Source of the DNA: RYN-230 sp963837515
GTDB taxonomy: Bacteria > Actinomycetota > Actinomycetes > Streptosporangiales > Streptosporangiaceae
DNA: 64,000 nucleotides
NCBI GenBank assembly: GCA_963837515.1
Contig: CAWINT010000005.1
Span: 1-64,000, forward strand
Direction of reading: 5' to 3'
Shown one piece after another: positions 35,124-43,810 of this stretch (within the stretch, counting starts at the first letter, position 1; each line of letters begins with the position of its first letter). The position numbers and the translations under genes were made by a program. A model generated the notes under the pieces. It worked only from the letters and a program-made list of their open reading frames with translations. It ran no database searches and was not told where the DNA came from.

Positions 35124-35821
35124 CGGTGGCGATCATAGAAGACCATCCGGTCGTCACCGAGGGGGTGGCGTCCTGGATCCGGTCCGATCCCGGCCAGCGG
35201 GTGCGGCTGGTGCAGACGGCGCGCGACCTGACCGGGCTCCGCGCCGGGCCGCGACCGCCGGCCGACGTGGTCATCCTGGACCTGGAGCTGTCCGGCGAGC
35301 TGGTGACCACGCAGATCCCCGGGCTGGTGGCAGCCGGATACCGGGTGGTGGCCTTCTCCGGGCACAGCGATCCGGCGATCGTGATGGAGACGCTGGACAA
35401 CGGCGCGCACGCCTACGTGTCCAAGGACGAGGGCCGCGACCATCTGGTCGAGGCCGTGCTGGCGGCTGCCGCCGACCGGCCGTACGTGACCCGGTCGCAG
35501 GCCAGGGCGATGCTCGCCGACCAGCGCCCGGCCCGGCCGGCGCTGTCGGAGCAGGAGCGGCAGGCGCTGCTGCTGTGGTTCCAGGGCATGTCGAAAGCCT
35601 CGGTCGGGCGGCGCATGTCGATCAGCGAGAACACGGTCCGGCAGTACATCAGCCGCGCGCGCGCCAAGTACGCGGCCACCGGGCGGACCGCGCCGAGCAA
35701 GGACGCCCTGCTCGCCCGCGCGATCGAGGACGGCGTGATCAAGCCGGGCGAGATCACGCCGTACCAGTCATTCGCCCGCGCCACGGCCGGCCCTCCCAGC
35801 CTGGGTGCCCCGGGCCGGTGA
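35108..35821 (+). CDS. NarL/LuxR-type response regulator
   Basis: A 237-residue DNA-binding response regulator. The receiver domain begins VTVAIIEDHPVVTEGVASWI (acidic pair in EDH), has its phospho-acceptor Asp in VVILDLELSG, and ends with HAYVSKDEG. The C-terminal helix-turn-helix is LSEQERQALLLWFQGMSKAS followed by VGRRMSISENTVRQYISRARAKY. The ATG at 35108, preceded by GGAGG, overlaps the preceding gene by 16 bp, so the three genes 32803-35821 form a coupled two-component operon. Target genes are unknown; there is no obvious site nearby. Confidence 0.88.
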   Translation: MEQPVTVAIIEDHPVVTEGVASWIRSDPGQRVRLVQTARDLTGLRAGPRPPADVVILDLELSGELVTTQIPGLVAAGYRVVAFSGHSDPAIVMETLDNGAHAYVSKDEGRDHLVEAVLAAAADRPYVTRSQARAMLADQRPARPALSEQERQALLLWFQGMSKASVGRRMSISENTVRQYISRARAKYAATGRTAPSKDALLARAIEDGVIKPGEITPYQSFARATAGPPSLGAPGR

Positions 35822-36657
35822 ATGGCCCGGGACACCCAAGCGCCCCCCCGGGAACTGTCCCCCCCCAGGCGAATCGGCCGCAGGCCGACGCCCGGCCGTG
35901 TGGCCGGGCGGCGCAGCGTCATCAGATCGCGGGCTGGCGCACAGTCAGCATTGCCGATCGAGGGCGGCACTGTCATGACGCCCGATCGGGTGACACGAGC
36001 GTTCGGCATCCACGGTCGCCACGAAGTCGTACGCCGCCATGGGCGCTGCAGCTGAAGAATCTGCCGGCCCGATCCCGGTAACCCAGTTATCGGCCAGGCA
36101 GCCGACCAGGTTATCGGCCAGGCAGCCGACCAGGTTATCGGCCAGGCAGGCGACCAGCCCGATCACCCGTCAAGTGGGATGTGCGCCCATGCTCGGCGGC
36201 GCACGCTATCTCCCGGCGCCCAGCCCGGCTTGCCGGGCGGCTTGCCCCCGGTCATGCTCGCGCAGCCATCTGCCGCTGGCGGGCGGCCGAACCGCCGGTG
36301 TGACGCCGCCGGCCCGAACTACAACGCGGTCACCGGCCACCCTGTCGCCGGGCGAGAGGCGCAACCGTGCCCGCTGCTGTATCGTGCAGCGATGTGGGTG
36401 CCTGTCTGGGCTGGGTGGTCCTAATGGCGCGCGGTCACCCAGTTGGCTGGCCGCGCGACGCCTGCTGAGAATTATCCATAAGTGATGCATTGGTCAGGTT
36501 CCCGCCGAAGGCGGCCGCCCGGCGGGCGTTTTTGCGCGCGTATGCATGGGTGGGTGTTTTCCGGAAAGATGGATCGGCGCTTCCGCAGGTCAGCCGGGCC
36601 CAGGCCGCCTACCGGTCTTCCGGGCGTGCGCTGGGCGAGGCCCAGTTGGGATCGTGC
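35822..36657. other. 836-bp intergenic region with tandem repeat
   Basis: No convincing gene. It holds three copies of a 24-bp tandem repeat (36083-36154). Several short open frames with poor codon pattern run through it. An AT-richer stretch near 36470 (GAATTATCCATAAG) may be a promoter for the STAS gene. Confidence 0.4.
36083..36154. repeat. 24-bp tandem repeat, three copies
   Basis: Units at 36083-36106, 36107-36130 and 36131-36154 share GTTATCGGCCAGGCAG followed by C/G-CGAC. Copies 2 and 3 differ at one base. No spacers, so not CRISPR. Confidence 0.85.
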
Positions 36658-37041
36658 ATGAGCGAAGAAGAAACCTCAGGTGACAGCCAGCCGGGAATGA
36701 TTGTGGTGGAACTTCCCGACGAGATGGATTACCACAATAGCCAAGAACTGCACGACCAGCTGGCCGCGGCGGTACAGCCCGGTATCACGACCGTGATCGC
36801 CGATATGACAGCCACGGTTTTCTGCGACTCTGCCGGGCTGGCCAGTATCATCCGCGCCTCCCGGATCGCAGCCGAGCAGCACGCCGAGCTGCGGGTAGCG
36901 GCATCCGCCCGGCTCATCCGGAAGCTGTTTCAGATGACCGGGCTGGATGCCGTTGTGGCGATCTATCCCACCGTTGATGCTGCGTTCGCTGGCGGGGAGC
37001 CACCTGACGAGGCTGGGCTCACCTGGGAGCCCCGGCGGTAG
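36658..37041 (+). CDS. STAS-domain anti-sigma factor antagonist-like protein
   Basis: A 127-residue single STAS domain. IVVELPDEMDYHNSQELHDQLAAAV is the first strand/helix, and ITTVIADMTATVFCDSAGLASIIRASR holds the conserved Ser (DSAGL) that is phosphorylated in SpoIIAA-type proteins. ELRVAASARLIRKLFQMTGLDAVVAIYPTVDAA completes the fold. The ATG at 36658 follows a weak GGGA; the frame is open upstream to 36490 without homology. It probably works in a partner-switching pathway controlling a sigma factor, but the kinase partner is not in the window. Confidence 0.85.
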   Translation: MSEEETSGDSQPGMIVVELPDEMDYHNSQELHDQLAAAVQPGITTVIADMTATVFCDSAGLASIIRASRIAAEQHAELRVAASARLIRKLFQMTGLDAVVAIYPTVDAAFAGGEPPDEAGLTWEPRR

Positions 37042-37272
37042 ATCCCAAGTCCGGAAGGCACCGGCCACGATCGCCGGTCGCCGGGCAGCGGTTCGTCAAA
37101 CCAGCAGGCCGCCGCCTGACGAGGCCACCCGGCTAACAGGTCTAGACCGATGGCCGGTCCTGTCACCGGGGTCTTTCGCCACTACTTCCGGCCACGGGGC
37201 CCGGCGAGCCCGAGGTAGCCTCGGCCCTACGGGGTTTCCCGACCGTGATCAGCGACGAGGCATGGAGGCAGC

Positions 37273-38589
37273 TTGGCGCCGCCTGACGGCCTTGCGGAGG
37301 TCGATCTCGCCTACGGGCGCACCGGCCTGCGGGTCGTGCTGCCCGCCGCCCGGACCACCGTGGTCGCGCCAGCGCACCACCCAGCCGTGCCGGACGTGGC
37401 GGACGTGCTGCGCCACGCGCTGCGCCACCCGGTGGCCGGCCCGCCGCTGCGGTCGGTGGCCCGTCCGGGACAACGGGTGGCCGTATCCGTCTGCGACGTG
37501 ACCCGGCCGCAGCCCCGCGAGGCCATGCTCCGGGCGCTGCTGGACGAACTGGCCGGGATTACCGGCCCGGACGACGTCACCGTGCTGATCGCGACCGGCA
37601 CGCACCGCGGCAACACGGCGGCCGAGCTGGACCGGATGCTCGGCCCCGACCTGGCCGCCCGGCTGCGGGTGATCAACCACGACGCCCGGGATCCGGGCCA
37701 GCTCGCCTGGTGCGGCGAGCACGGAGCCGGGGTCCCGGTCTGGCTCAACCGGCACTGGGTGAACGCGGACGTGAAGATCACCACCGGGTTCGTCGAGCCG
37801 CATTTCTTCGCCGGGTTCAGCGGCGGGCCCAAGCTGGTCGCGCCCGGCCTGGCCGGGCTGGAGACCACGCTCATGCTGCACGACGCGCGGCGGATCGGCA
37901 GCGACCGGGCCACCTGGGGGGTGTGTGCGGGCAACCCGGTGCACGACGACGTGCGGGCCATCGCCGCCGCCACCGGCGTCGATTTCGCCTTCGACGTCGT
38001 GCTGAACCGCCAGCAGCGGGTGGCCGCGGCGTTCGGCGGGGAGGTGCTGGCCATGCACGCCGCGGCCCGCGAGTTCGTCCGGGCCGTCGCCATGCGGCCG
38101 GTGGACGGGCTGTTCGACGTGGTGGTGACCACCAACGCCGGGTACCCGCTGGACCAGAACCTCTACCAGGCGGTCAAGGGCATGTCCGCGGCGGCCACCG
38201 TGGTGCGGCCGGGCGGGCTGATCATCTGCGCCGCCGAGTGCGCCGACGGCTTCCCTGACCATGGCTCGTTCCGCGCCGAGCTGGCCGCCGAGCCAACCCC
38301 CGAGCGGCTGCTGGCCGCGATCGCCGCCCGGCCGCGGACCGTGCCGGACCAGTGGCAGGTACAGGTGCTGGCGCGGGTGCTGCGCCGGGCCCGGGTCGGC
38401 GTGCACACCTCCGGTCTCAGCCCCGCGGACCTGTTCAGCGCCCATCTATTCGCGGTGCCGGACATCGCCGCGGCGGTGCACGCGGAACTGGCTGCGGCCG
38501 GGCCGGCCGCCCGGGTGTGCGTGCTGCCGGAGGGCCCGCAGACCATTCCCTACGTCGCCGCGGCTGAGCCGGCTCCGGCCGGGCCGTGA
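37273..38589 (+). CDS. larA: nickel-dependent lactate racemase family protein LarA
   Basis: A 438-residue LarA-family racemase/epimerase using the nickel-pincer cofactor. It shows the N-terminal substrate domain, CDVTRPQP, VTVLIATGTHRGNT (catalytic His), and the pincer-anchoring motif GFVEPHFFAGFSGGPKLVAPG with the second His and the Lys that binds the cofactor. NAGYPLDQNLYQAVKGMSAA follows. The TTG at 37273 has GGAGG upstream. It is the first gene of a four-gene operon with all three cofactor-synthesis proteins, so the enzyme is probably active; whether lactate or another 2-hydroxy acid is the substrate cannot be decided. Confidence 0.93.
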   Translation: MAPPDGLAEVDLAYGRTGLRVVLPAARTTVVAPAHHPAVPDVADVLRHALRHPVAGPPLRSVARPGQRVAVSVCDVTRPQPREAMLRALLDELAGITGPDDVTVLIATGTHRGNTAAELDRMLGPDLAARLRVINHDARDPGQLAWCGEHGAGVPVWLNRHWVNADVKITTGFVEPHFFAGFSGGPKLVAPGLAGLETTLMLHDARRIGSDRATWGVCAGNPVHDDVRAIAAATGVDFAFDVVLNRQQRVAAAFGGEVLAMHAAAREFVRAVAMRPVDGLFDVVVTTNAGYPLDQNLYQAVKGMSAAATVVRPGGLIICAAECADGFPDHGSFRAELAAEPTPERLLAAIAARPRTVPDQWQVQVLARVLRRARVGVHTSGLSPADLFSAHLFAVPDIAAAVHAELAAAGPAARVCVLPEGPQTIPYVAAAEPAPAGP

Positions 38590-38620
38590 CGCTTCCGTCC
38601 GCTGCCCCCCGGAGGTGCCG

Positions 38621-39541
38621 ATGACCGCCCTGCCCGCGCCTGGTTACCCCCGGCCGGCCGGTGAGCTGCTGGGCCGGCTGACGGCCCGGCTGCGTGAGGA
38701 GGAGCGGCTGGTGGTCGCGTTCTCCGGCGGGGCCGACTCGGCGCTGCTGGCCGTGGCCGCCTATCAGGTGCTGGGCACCCGCGCGCTGGCGGTGACGGCC
38801 GTGTCGGCCAGCCTGCCCGCGGCCGAGCGGGCTGCGGCCCGCGACTTCGCCCGCAGCCAGGGCCTGCCGCACGTCGAAGTGTGCACCGACGAGCTGGACC
38901 GCCCGGAGTACCGGCGCAACGGCGCGGACCGGTGCTTTCACTGCAAGACCGCGCTGCTGGACGCGCTGGCGCCGCTAACCGCCGCGCTAGGCGCCCGGGT
39001 GGCGCTCGGCACGAACACCGACGACCTGGCCGACTACCGGCCGGGACAACGCGCCGCCGAGGCCCGCGGAGCGGTGTTTCCCCTGGTGGACGCGGACCTG
39101 GCTAAGGCCGACGTGCGGGCCGCCAGCGCGGCACTCGGCCTGGTCACCGCGGGTAAGCCGGCCGCGGCCTGCCTGTCATCCCGGATCGCCTACGGCGACC
39201 CGGTCACGGCGGAGCTGCTCGGCCGGATCGAGCGGGCCGAGGATGCGCTGCACGCGGCCGGGTTCGCCGACTGCCGGGTCCGGGCGCACGCCGGCGGGAC
39301 GGTGGCCCGGGTGGAAGTGCCGCCCTCGGACCTGGACCGGGCGCTGGCCCGCCGCACGGAGCTGGCCGGGGCGCTGCGGGTCGCAGGGTTCCATTACGCC
39401 GCCCTCGACCTGGACGGGTTGCGCCGCGGCAGTCTGAACGCACTACTGTCCGCCGCCGGTGCCGCCGGTGCCGCCGGTGCCGCCGGTGCCGCCGGTGCCG
39501 GGCGCGGCCCGGTGGTGCCCGCCCCGGGAACGGCCGGGTAA
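38621..39541 (+). CDS. larE: LarE, ATP-dependent sacrificial sulfur transferase
   Basis: A 306-residue PP-loop ATPase that turns the pyridinium carboxylates of the Ni-pincer precursor into thiocarboxylates. The PP-loop is VVAFSGGADSALLAVAAYQVLG, and CFHCKTALLDAL is conserved. PAAACLSSRIAYGDPVT contains the Cys at the position of the sacrificial residue in LarE. GGAGGTG precedes the ATG. The C-terminus ends in an Ala-Ala-Gly run coded by a 9-bp tandem repeat. The stop is immediately followed by the larB ATG. Confidence 0.92.
   Translation: MTALPAPGYPRPAGELLGRLTARLREEERLVVAFSGGADSALLAVAAYQVLGTRALAVTAVSASLPAAERAAARDFARSQGLPHVEVCTDELDRPEYRRNGADRCFHCKTALLDALAPLTAALGARVALGTNTDDLADYRPGQRAAEARGAVFPLVDADLAKADVRAASAALGLVTAGKPAAACLSSRIAYGDPVTAELLGRIERAEDALHAAGFADCRVRAHAGGTVARVEVPPSDLDRALARRTELAGALRVAGFHYAALDLDGLRRGSLNALLSAAGAAGAAGAAGAAGAGRGPVVPAPGTAG
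39452..39496 (+). repeat. 9-bp tandem repeat in larE
   Basis: Five perfect GCCGCCGGT units encoding Ala-Ala-Gly repeats near the LarE C-terminus; prone to slippage in whole codons. Confidence 0.9.
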
Positions 39542-40306
39542 ATGGACGCCGCGCTGCCGCTCGGCTTCGCCACCGTGGACGTGGACCGCGAGCGCCGCCA
39601 GGGACTGCCCGAGATCATCTACGCGCCCGGCAAGCAGTCGGCGCAGATCGCGGCGATCGCCGCGGCGCTGCTGGCCCGCTCAGCCGGCCCGGTCCTGGTC
39701 ACCCGGCTGGAGTCGGCCGCGGCAGCGGAAGTGACGGCCCTGACGGCAGCGGCGCCCGGGGCGGACGGCGGAGTCTACGACGCCTCTGCCCGGCTGCTGT
39801 GCTGGCGTAAGGCCCCGCCCGGCAGCACCGTGGTGGCGATTGTGACCGCAGGCACGGCCGATGGCCCGGTGGCGGACGAGGCGGCCGCGGTGGCCCGTGC
39901 CGCCGGGCTGCGGGTCAGCGAGTTCCGCGATGTCGGGGTGGCCGGGCTGCACCGGCTGCTCGCCGTGGCCGCGCAGATCCGGGCCGCCGACGTCGTCGTG
40001 GTGGTGGCCGGCATGGAGGGCGCGCTGGCCAGTGCGGTTGGCGGGCTGGTCGGCGCCCCGGTCGTGGCGGTGCCCACCTCGGCCGGGTACGGCGCGGCGC
40101 TGGACGGGGTCACCGCGTTGCTGGCCATGATGACCTCCTGCGCGGCGGGCGTGTGCGTGGTCAACATCGACTCCGGGTTCAGCGCGGCGATGGCTGCCTA
40201 CCGGCTGGCCTGGTCGCTGCGCCGCCGGGACGCTGGCCGCCCGGGGGAGGACGGCCGCCCGGGGGAGGACGGCCGCCCGGGCGAGGAGGGACCGCCCCCG
40301 CCATGA
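39542..40306 (+). CDS. larB: LarB, nickel-pincer cofactor biosynthesis carboxylase
   Basis: A 254-residue PurE-like enzyme that carboxylates nicotinic acid adenine dinucleotide and cleaves its phosphoanhydride in the first step of Ni-pincer synthesis. It shows ATVDVDRERRQGLPEIIYAPGKQ, VVAIVTAGTADGPVADEAAAVARAAG (the PurE-like substrate loop), VVVVVAGMEGALASAVGGLVGAPVVAVPTSAGYGA and VVNIDSGFSAAMAAYRL. The body matches the family, and a Gly-Arg-Pro-Gly-Glu-Asp repeat tail of about 20 residues is added. It begins directly after the larE stop and its own stop overlaps the larC start (ATGA). Confidence 0.92.
   Translation: MDAALPLGFATVDVDRERRQGLPEIIYAPGKQSAQIAAIAAALLARSAGPVLVTRLESAAAAEVTALTAAAPGADGGVYDASARLLCWRKAPPGSTVVAIVTAGTADGPVADEAAAVARAAGLRVSEFRDVGVAGLHRLLAVAAQIRAADVVVVVAGMEGALASAVGGLVGAPVVAVPTSAGYGAALDGVTALLAMMTSCAAGVCVVNIDSGFSAAMAAYRLAWSLRRRDAGRPGEDGRPGEDGRPGEEGPPPP
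40235..40288 (+). repeat. 18-bp tandem repeat at the larB 3' end
   Basis: Three units (GGCCGCCCGGGGGAGGAC, the third with two changes) encoding GRPGED/E repeats. Confidence 0.88.
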
Positions 40307-41526
40307 TTCTCTGGCTGAACCCGTTCGCCGGGATCTCCGGTGACATGCTCCTCGGGGCGCTGCTCGATCTGGGCGCGCCGCTGGAGGAGGTGCGGGCGGC
40401 CATCGCCAGCACGGGGGTGACCGGCTGGGAACTGACCGCAGAGCCGGTGGCGCGCTGCGGGATGCGCGCCTGCCACGCCCGTGTCCGGGTGACCGGGGCC
40501 CCGCCGGAGCGGCGGGCGGCCCGGCTGATCGAGCTGGCCGCGGCCGCGCGGCCGGCGGCGGCCGCGCGGCTGGCGATCACCGCCCTCACCGCGCTGGCGG
40601 AAGCCGAGGGCCGGGTGCACGGCCGCCCCGCCGACGAGGTGCACCTGCACGAACTGGGCGGGGTGGACACGCTGGCCGACACCGTGGGCGTCGCCGCGGC
40701 GGCCACGGCGCTGGGCGTCAGTGAAGTCTGGTCGGCGCCGCTGGCGCTCGGCTCGGGGTCCATTGCTATGGCCCACGGGCGCTACCCGGCGCCCGCTCCC
40801 GGCACGCTGGCCCTGCTGGCCGGGGCTGAGGTGACCGGCCTCGGCCCGGCCGCCGATCCGGCCGCCGGGAGCTGGGCCGCGGGAGAGACGGTGACCCCGA
40901 CCGGGGCGGCGCTGCTGCGCGCCCTGGGCTGCCGGTACGGCTCGCCGCCCGCGATGCGGCTGGCCGGCACCGGGTACGGCGCGGGCTCGCGGGACGTGCC
41001 TGGCCGGGCCAACGTGCTGCCAGCGCTGCTCGGCGCGCCGGCCTCGGCCGCCCCGGGCGCGGCGGACGGGCATGTCGAGACGCTGATCGTAGTGGAGACC
41101 ACGGTGGACGACGTGACCGGCGAACTGCTCGGTGACCTGCCGGCCGCGCTGCTCGGCGCCGGGGCCGCCGACACCTGGATCACCCCGGTGACCGGGAAGA
41201 AGGGCCGCCCCGCGTACGTGGTCACCGCCCTGTGCCCGCCCGGCTGCGCCGCGGCGGTGCAGGCGCGGCTGCTGGCCGAGACCGGCAGTCTGGGCGCCCG
41301 GCAGCACCTGGTGCAGCGCCGGGCCCTGCCCCGGTCCGCGGATGAGGTGCTGGTGGCCGGGCAGCGGATCCGGGTGAAGAGCGGGCCGCACCGGGACAAA
41401 CCGGAACACGCCGACGTGGCCGCCGCCGCACGGGCCACCGGCCAGCCGCAACGCCTCATCGCCGAGCAGGCGATCGCCCAGATCCTCGGCCGGTCGGCCG
41501 GCCGGGACGAGGCGACGGGCCGGTAA
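40303..41526 (+). CDS. larC: LarC, nickel insertion enzyme (cyclometallase)
   Basis: A 407-residue protein that inserts nickel into the pincer cofactor in a CTP-dependent reaction. ILWLNPFAGISGDMLLGALLDLGAP is the N-terminal signature. DEVHLHELGGVDTLADTVGVAAA carries the His-rich segment, and ETTVDDVTGELLGDLPAALL begins the C-terminal part. In some lactobacilli LarC is made from two frames by programmed frameshifting; here both halves are one uninterrupted frame. It completes the larA-E-B-C operon. No nickel transporter or LarR-type regulator is adjacent. Confidence 0.92.
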   Translation: MILWLNPFAGISGDMLLGALLDLGAPLEEVRAAIASTGVTGWELTAEPVARCGMRACHARVRVTGAPPERRAARLIELAAAARPAAAARLAITALTALAEAEGRVHGRPADEVHLHELGGVDTLADTVGVAAAATALGVSEVWSAPLALGSGSIAMAHGRYPAPAPGTLALLAGAEVTGLGPAADPAAGSWAAGETVTPTGAALLRALGCRYGSPPAMRLAGTGYGAGSRDVPGRANVLPALLGAPASAAPGAADGHVETLIVVETTVDDVTGELLGDLPAALLGAGAADTWITPVTGKKGRPAYVVTALCPPGCAAAVQARLLAETGSLGARQHLVQRRALPRSADEVLVAGQRIRVKSGPHRDKPEHADVAAAARATGQPQRLIAEQAIAQILGRSAGRDEATGR

Positions 41527-41839
41527 CCCACGCTCAGGACGCGGTCCTCTCCGTTGCGGATGCGGCGGACGTGGCGATCCCCTGGGGGCCGCGCGGCCGC
41601 CGCGGTCCGGCACTGGCTCGTATTGATGATCAGGGCCTGCCTACCGATGAATATTACTCATTAGGGCCCCATACCCGGACATACACCCCACTATCCGTTC
41701 AGATACGGCCCAGTGTTCAGCGGAATCTGAGCAAATGAGTAGGGCTACGATCTTGACGACAGAGCCACTTCTGTCCTAAATAATGCAGGTAACCGCGACG
41801 AAGGCATGGCCGTGCTCGCCGGGGCTGCCAAGGAGTGAC
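41527..41839. other. intergenic region upstream of unknown barrel gene
   Basis: A 313-bp spacer, locally AT-rich at 41620-41780. It contains ATGAATATTACT (41647-41658), also found before the GntR gene, and AAGGAG before the ATG at 41840. No gene seen. Confidence 0.5.
41647..41658. promoter_or_regulatory. candidate GntR operator, copy 1
   Basis: ATGAATATTACT, identical to 44647-44658; an AT-rich 12-mer in otherwise very GC-rich DNA, 182 bp upstream of the barrel gene. Confidence 0.5.
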
Positions 41840-43780
41840 ATGACCCATGCCGACATCACCGCCTCGGTTCCGCTGCTGGAGCCGCCCGGCTGGGCGCTGG
41901 GCCAGCGGCAGCTCTTCGACCTGCTCGACCTGGCCTGGCGCCGGTTCGCCCGGGACTTCACCGGCCCGGACGGACGGCTTAACTACCGGCATGCGCTCAC
42001 CTCGCGGGACGGCGTCGATGACTTCTACGAGGTGTTCTTCAACTGGCCGCAGCTCTACCTGCTGGGTGGGGCCGACGATCTGCTGGCGGCGGCCGGCCGG
42101 CACTGGGAGGGCGTGACCGCGCAGCTGACCGGGCTTGGCATGCTCAAGGATGAATACGAGCGCGGCTATGACTGGTTTCACCAGGGCGAGAGCCTGCTCC
42201 TGCTGTACTTCCTGACCATGGCCGACCCGGCCCGGTGGGCCGGGCGGGCGGTGCGGTTCGCCGAACTGTACGTCGACCCGGCCTACGGCAACTACGACGC
42301 CGGGCACCGCATCATCCGCCGCCCGCACAACGGCGCGGACCCGGGGCGCACCGGGCTGTTCGACGGGACGCATTACCCCTGGCTGGACCGGGAGGCCCAC
42401 AGCTACGGCTTCCCGCTCGACTGGCTGCTGCCCGACGGCGCCCCCGAGCCCGAGCGCTCCCGTGACCCACGGCTGAGCAGCGAGATGGCCGCCCGGATGG
42501 GCGCGGGGGACACCGCGGTCAACCTGGCCGCCACCGGCCTGGTGCTGAACGCCTGGATCCTGACCGGCAACCCGCGGTACCGGCGCTGGATCGAGCAGTA
42601 CGTCGGCGCGTGGTGCAGCCGCGCGGCCGCCAACGACGGGATCATCCCGGACAACGTTGGCCCGGACGGGGTGGTAGGGGGCCTGCTCGGCGGGCGCTGG
42701 TACGGCGGGCACTACGGCTGGTCCTGGCCGCACGGCTGGTACAGCGTCGGCTGCGCTGCCACCGTGGCCGCGCTGGCCGCGGCCACGGTGACCGCTGACG
42801 ACAGCTACCTGCACCTGCCGCGCCGGGCGCTGGACATGATTATCGGCCTCGGCAAGGTGATGCCGTTCACCGAATCCGACTCTTCCCTGCCCGCCCGGTG
42901 GTGCCCGCAGTTGGCCGAGGACGTCACCGTCCCGATCATGCTGGTCCCGTTCCGGCACAGCGACCGGGGCTGGTTCGACTACAACCCCGTGCTGTCGTCC
43001 GTGCCGATGGCGCTGTGGCACCACGCCGGCGACCCGGCCGACCGGCAGCGGCTGGCCGCGCTGCGCGAAGCGGCCGGCTATGACTGGCGGACGGTCCGCT
43101 CCTTCCGGAGCAAAGAGGAGGCCGGCCACGAGGAGCCGTGGTTCGCGTTCCTGGCGGGCGACAACCCGGACTACCCGGAAAAAATCCTCGCCGCCGCCCA
43201 GGCCCAGGTCCGCCATCGCCTCGCCCGCATGCAGGCCTACCGCGACGCCGACGTTGCGGAACCGGATATTCACCTGTGGCAGCAGTGCAACCCGGTCGTC
43301 ACCGAGGCCCTGGTCCAGCTGACCTGGGGTGGCCCGCAGGTCATCTACAACGGCGGGCTGCAGCAGGCCCGGGTCCGCTACTACGACGCCGACCGGCGGC
43401 GCCCCGGCCTGCCCGCCGCGGTGGCCGCCCTGGTCGGCAGCATCGACCCGGCGGCCACCGTCATCGATCTGGTCAACCTGGATCCCGGGCAGCAGCGCAC
43501 GGTCATCGTGCAAGGTGGCGCATTCGCCGAGCACGTCATCGAGGCCGCGCGCTACACCGCCTGCCCGGATCCCTCCTGGATCGGCGGCCTGTTCGACTAC
43601 GGGCACGGCGAGCCGGTGGTCGTCGAGCGCGACGCCTTGGGGCACGGACCCTGGCTGACCGTGCGGCTGCCCCCCTCCACCCGCATCCGGCTCACCCTGA
43701 AGCTGGCCCTGCGCAGCCGGGCCCCCTCCTACGCCACACCGTTCGGCGAAGACACCCCGCCAGGCTCGCCACGCCATTGA
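41840..43780 (+). CDS. alpha/alpha-barrel glycosidase-like protein, unknown family
   Basis: A 646-residue protein with no signal peptide, hence cytoplasmic. Repeated helical hairpins rich in Trp, Tyr, Asp and His (FYEVFFNWPQLYLLGGADDLL, DEYERGYDWFHQGESLLLLYFLTMAD, GHYGWSWPHGWYSVGCAATVAAL, DNVGPDGVVGGLLGGRWYGGHYG) suggest an (alpha/alpha)6 barrel like those of several glycoside-hydrolase and lyase families. A beta-rich C-terminal domain follows (about 510-640). Acidic residues in the DEYERG and FTESDSS segments are candidates for catalysis. I do not recognise the family. AAGGAG precedes the ATG; the frame is open upstream to 41783. The shared 12-mer suggests control by the neighbouring GntR protein, and the location points to processing of oligosaccharides released by the secreted enzymes. 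Confidence 0.7.
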   Translation: MTHADITASVPLLEPPGWALGQRQLFDLLDLAWRRFARDFTGPDGRLNYRHALTSRDGVDDFYEVFFNWPQLYLLGGADDLLAAAGRHWEGVTAQLTGLGMLKDEYERGYDWFHQGESLLLLYFLTMADPARWAGRAVRFAELYVDPAYGNYDAGHRIIRRPHNGADPGRTGLFDGTHYPWLDREAHSYGFPLDWLLPDGAPEPERSRDPRLSSEMAARMGAGDTAVNLAATGLVLNAWILTGNPRYRRWIEQYVGAWCSRAAANDGIIPDNVGPDGVVGGLLGGRWYGGHYGWSWPHGWYSVGCAATVAALAAATVTADDSYLHLPRRALDMIIGLGKVMPFTESDSSLPARWCPQLAEDVTVPIMLVPFRHSDRGWFDYNPVLSSVPMALWHHAGDPADRQRLAALREAAGYDWRTVRSFRSKEEAGHEEPWFAFLAGDNPDYPEKILAAAQAQVRHRLARMQAYRDADVAEPDIHLWQQCNPVVTEALVQLTWGGPQVIYNGGLQQARVRYYDADRRRPGLPAAVAALVGSIDPAATVIDLVNLDPGQQRTVIVQGGAFAEHVIEAARYTACPDPSWIGGLFDYGHGEPVVVERDALGHGPWLTVRLPPSTRIRLTLKLALRSRAPSYATPFGEDTPPGSPRH

Positions 43781-43810
43781 GGGGTGCGCCTGCCCGGGCG
43801 GCCGGGGCGG

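Noticed and set aside
36083..36154. A possible CRISPR array
   Set aside because: The 24-bp units are directly tandem with no spacers, and no cas genes are near.
41717..43777. A 686-codon minus-strand frame opposite the alpha/alpha-barrel gene
   Set aside because: No hydrophobic core pattern or ribosome site; the plus-strand frame has AAGGAG and coherent helical repeats.
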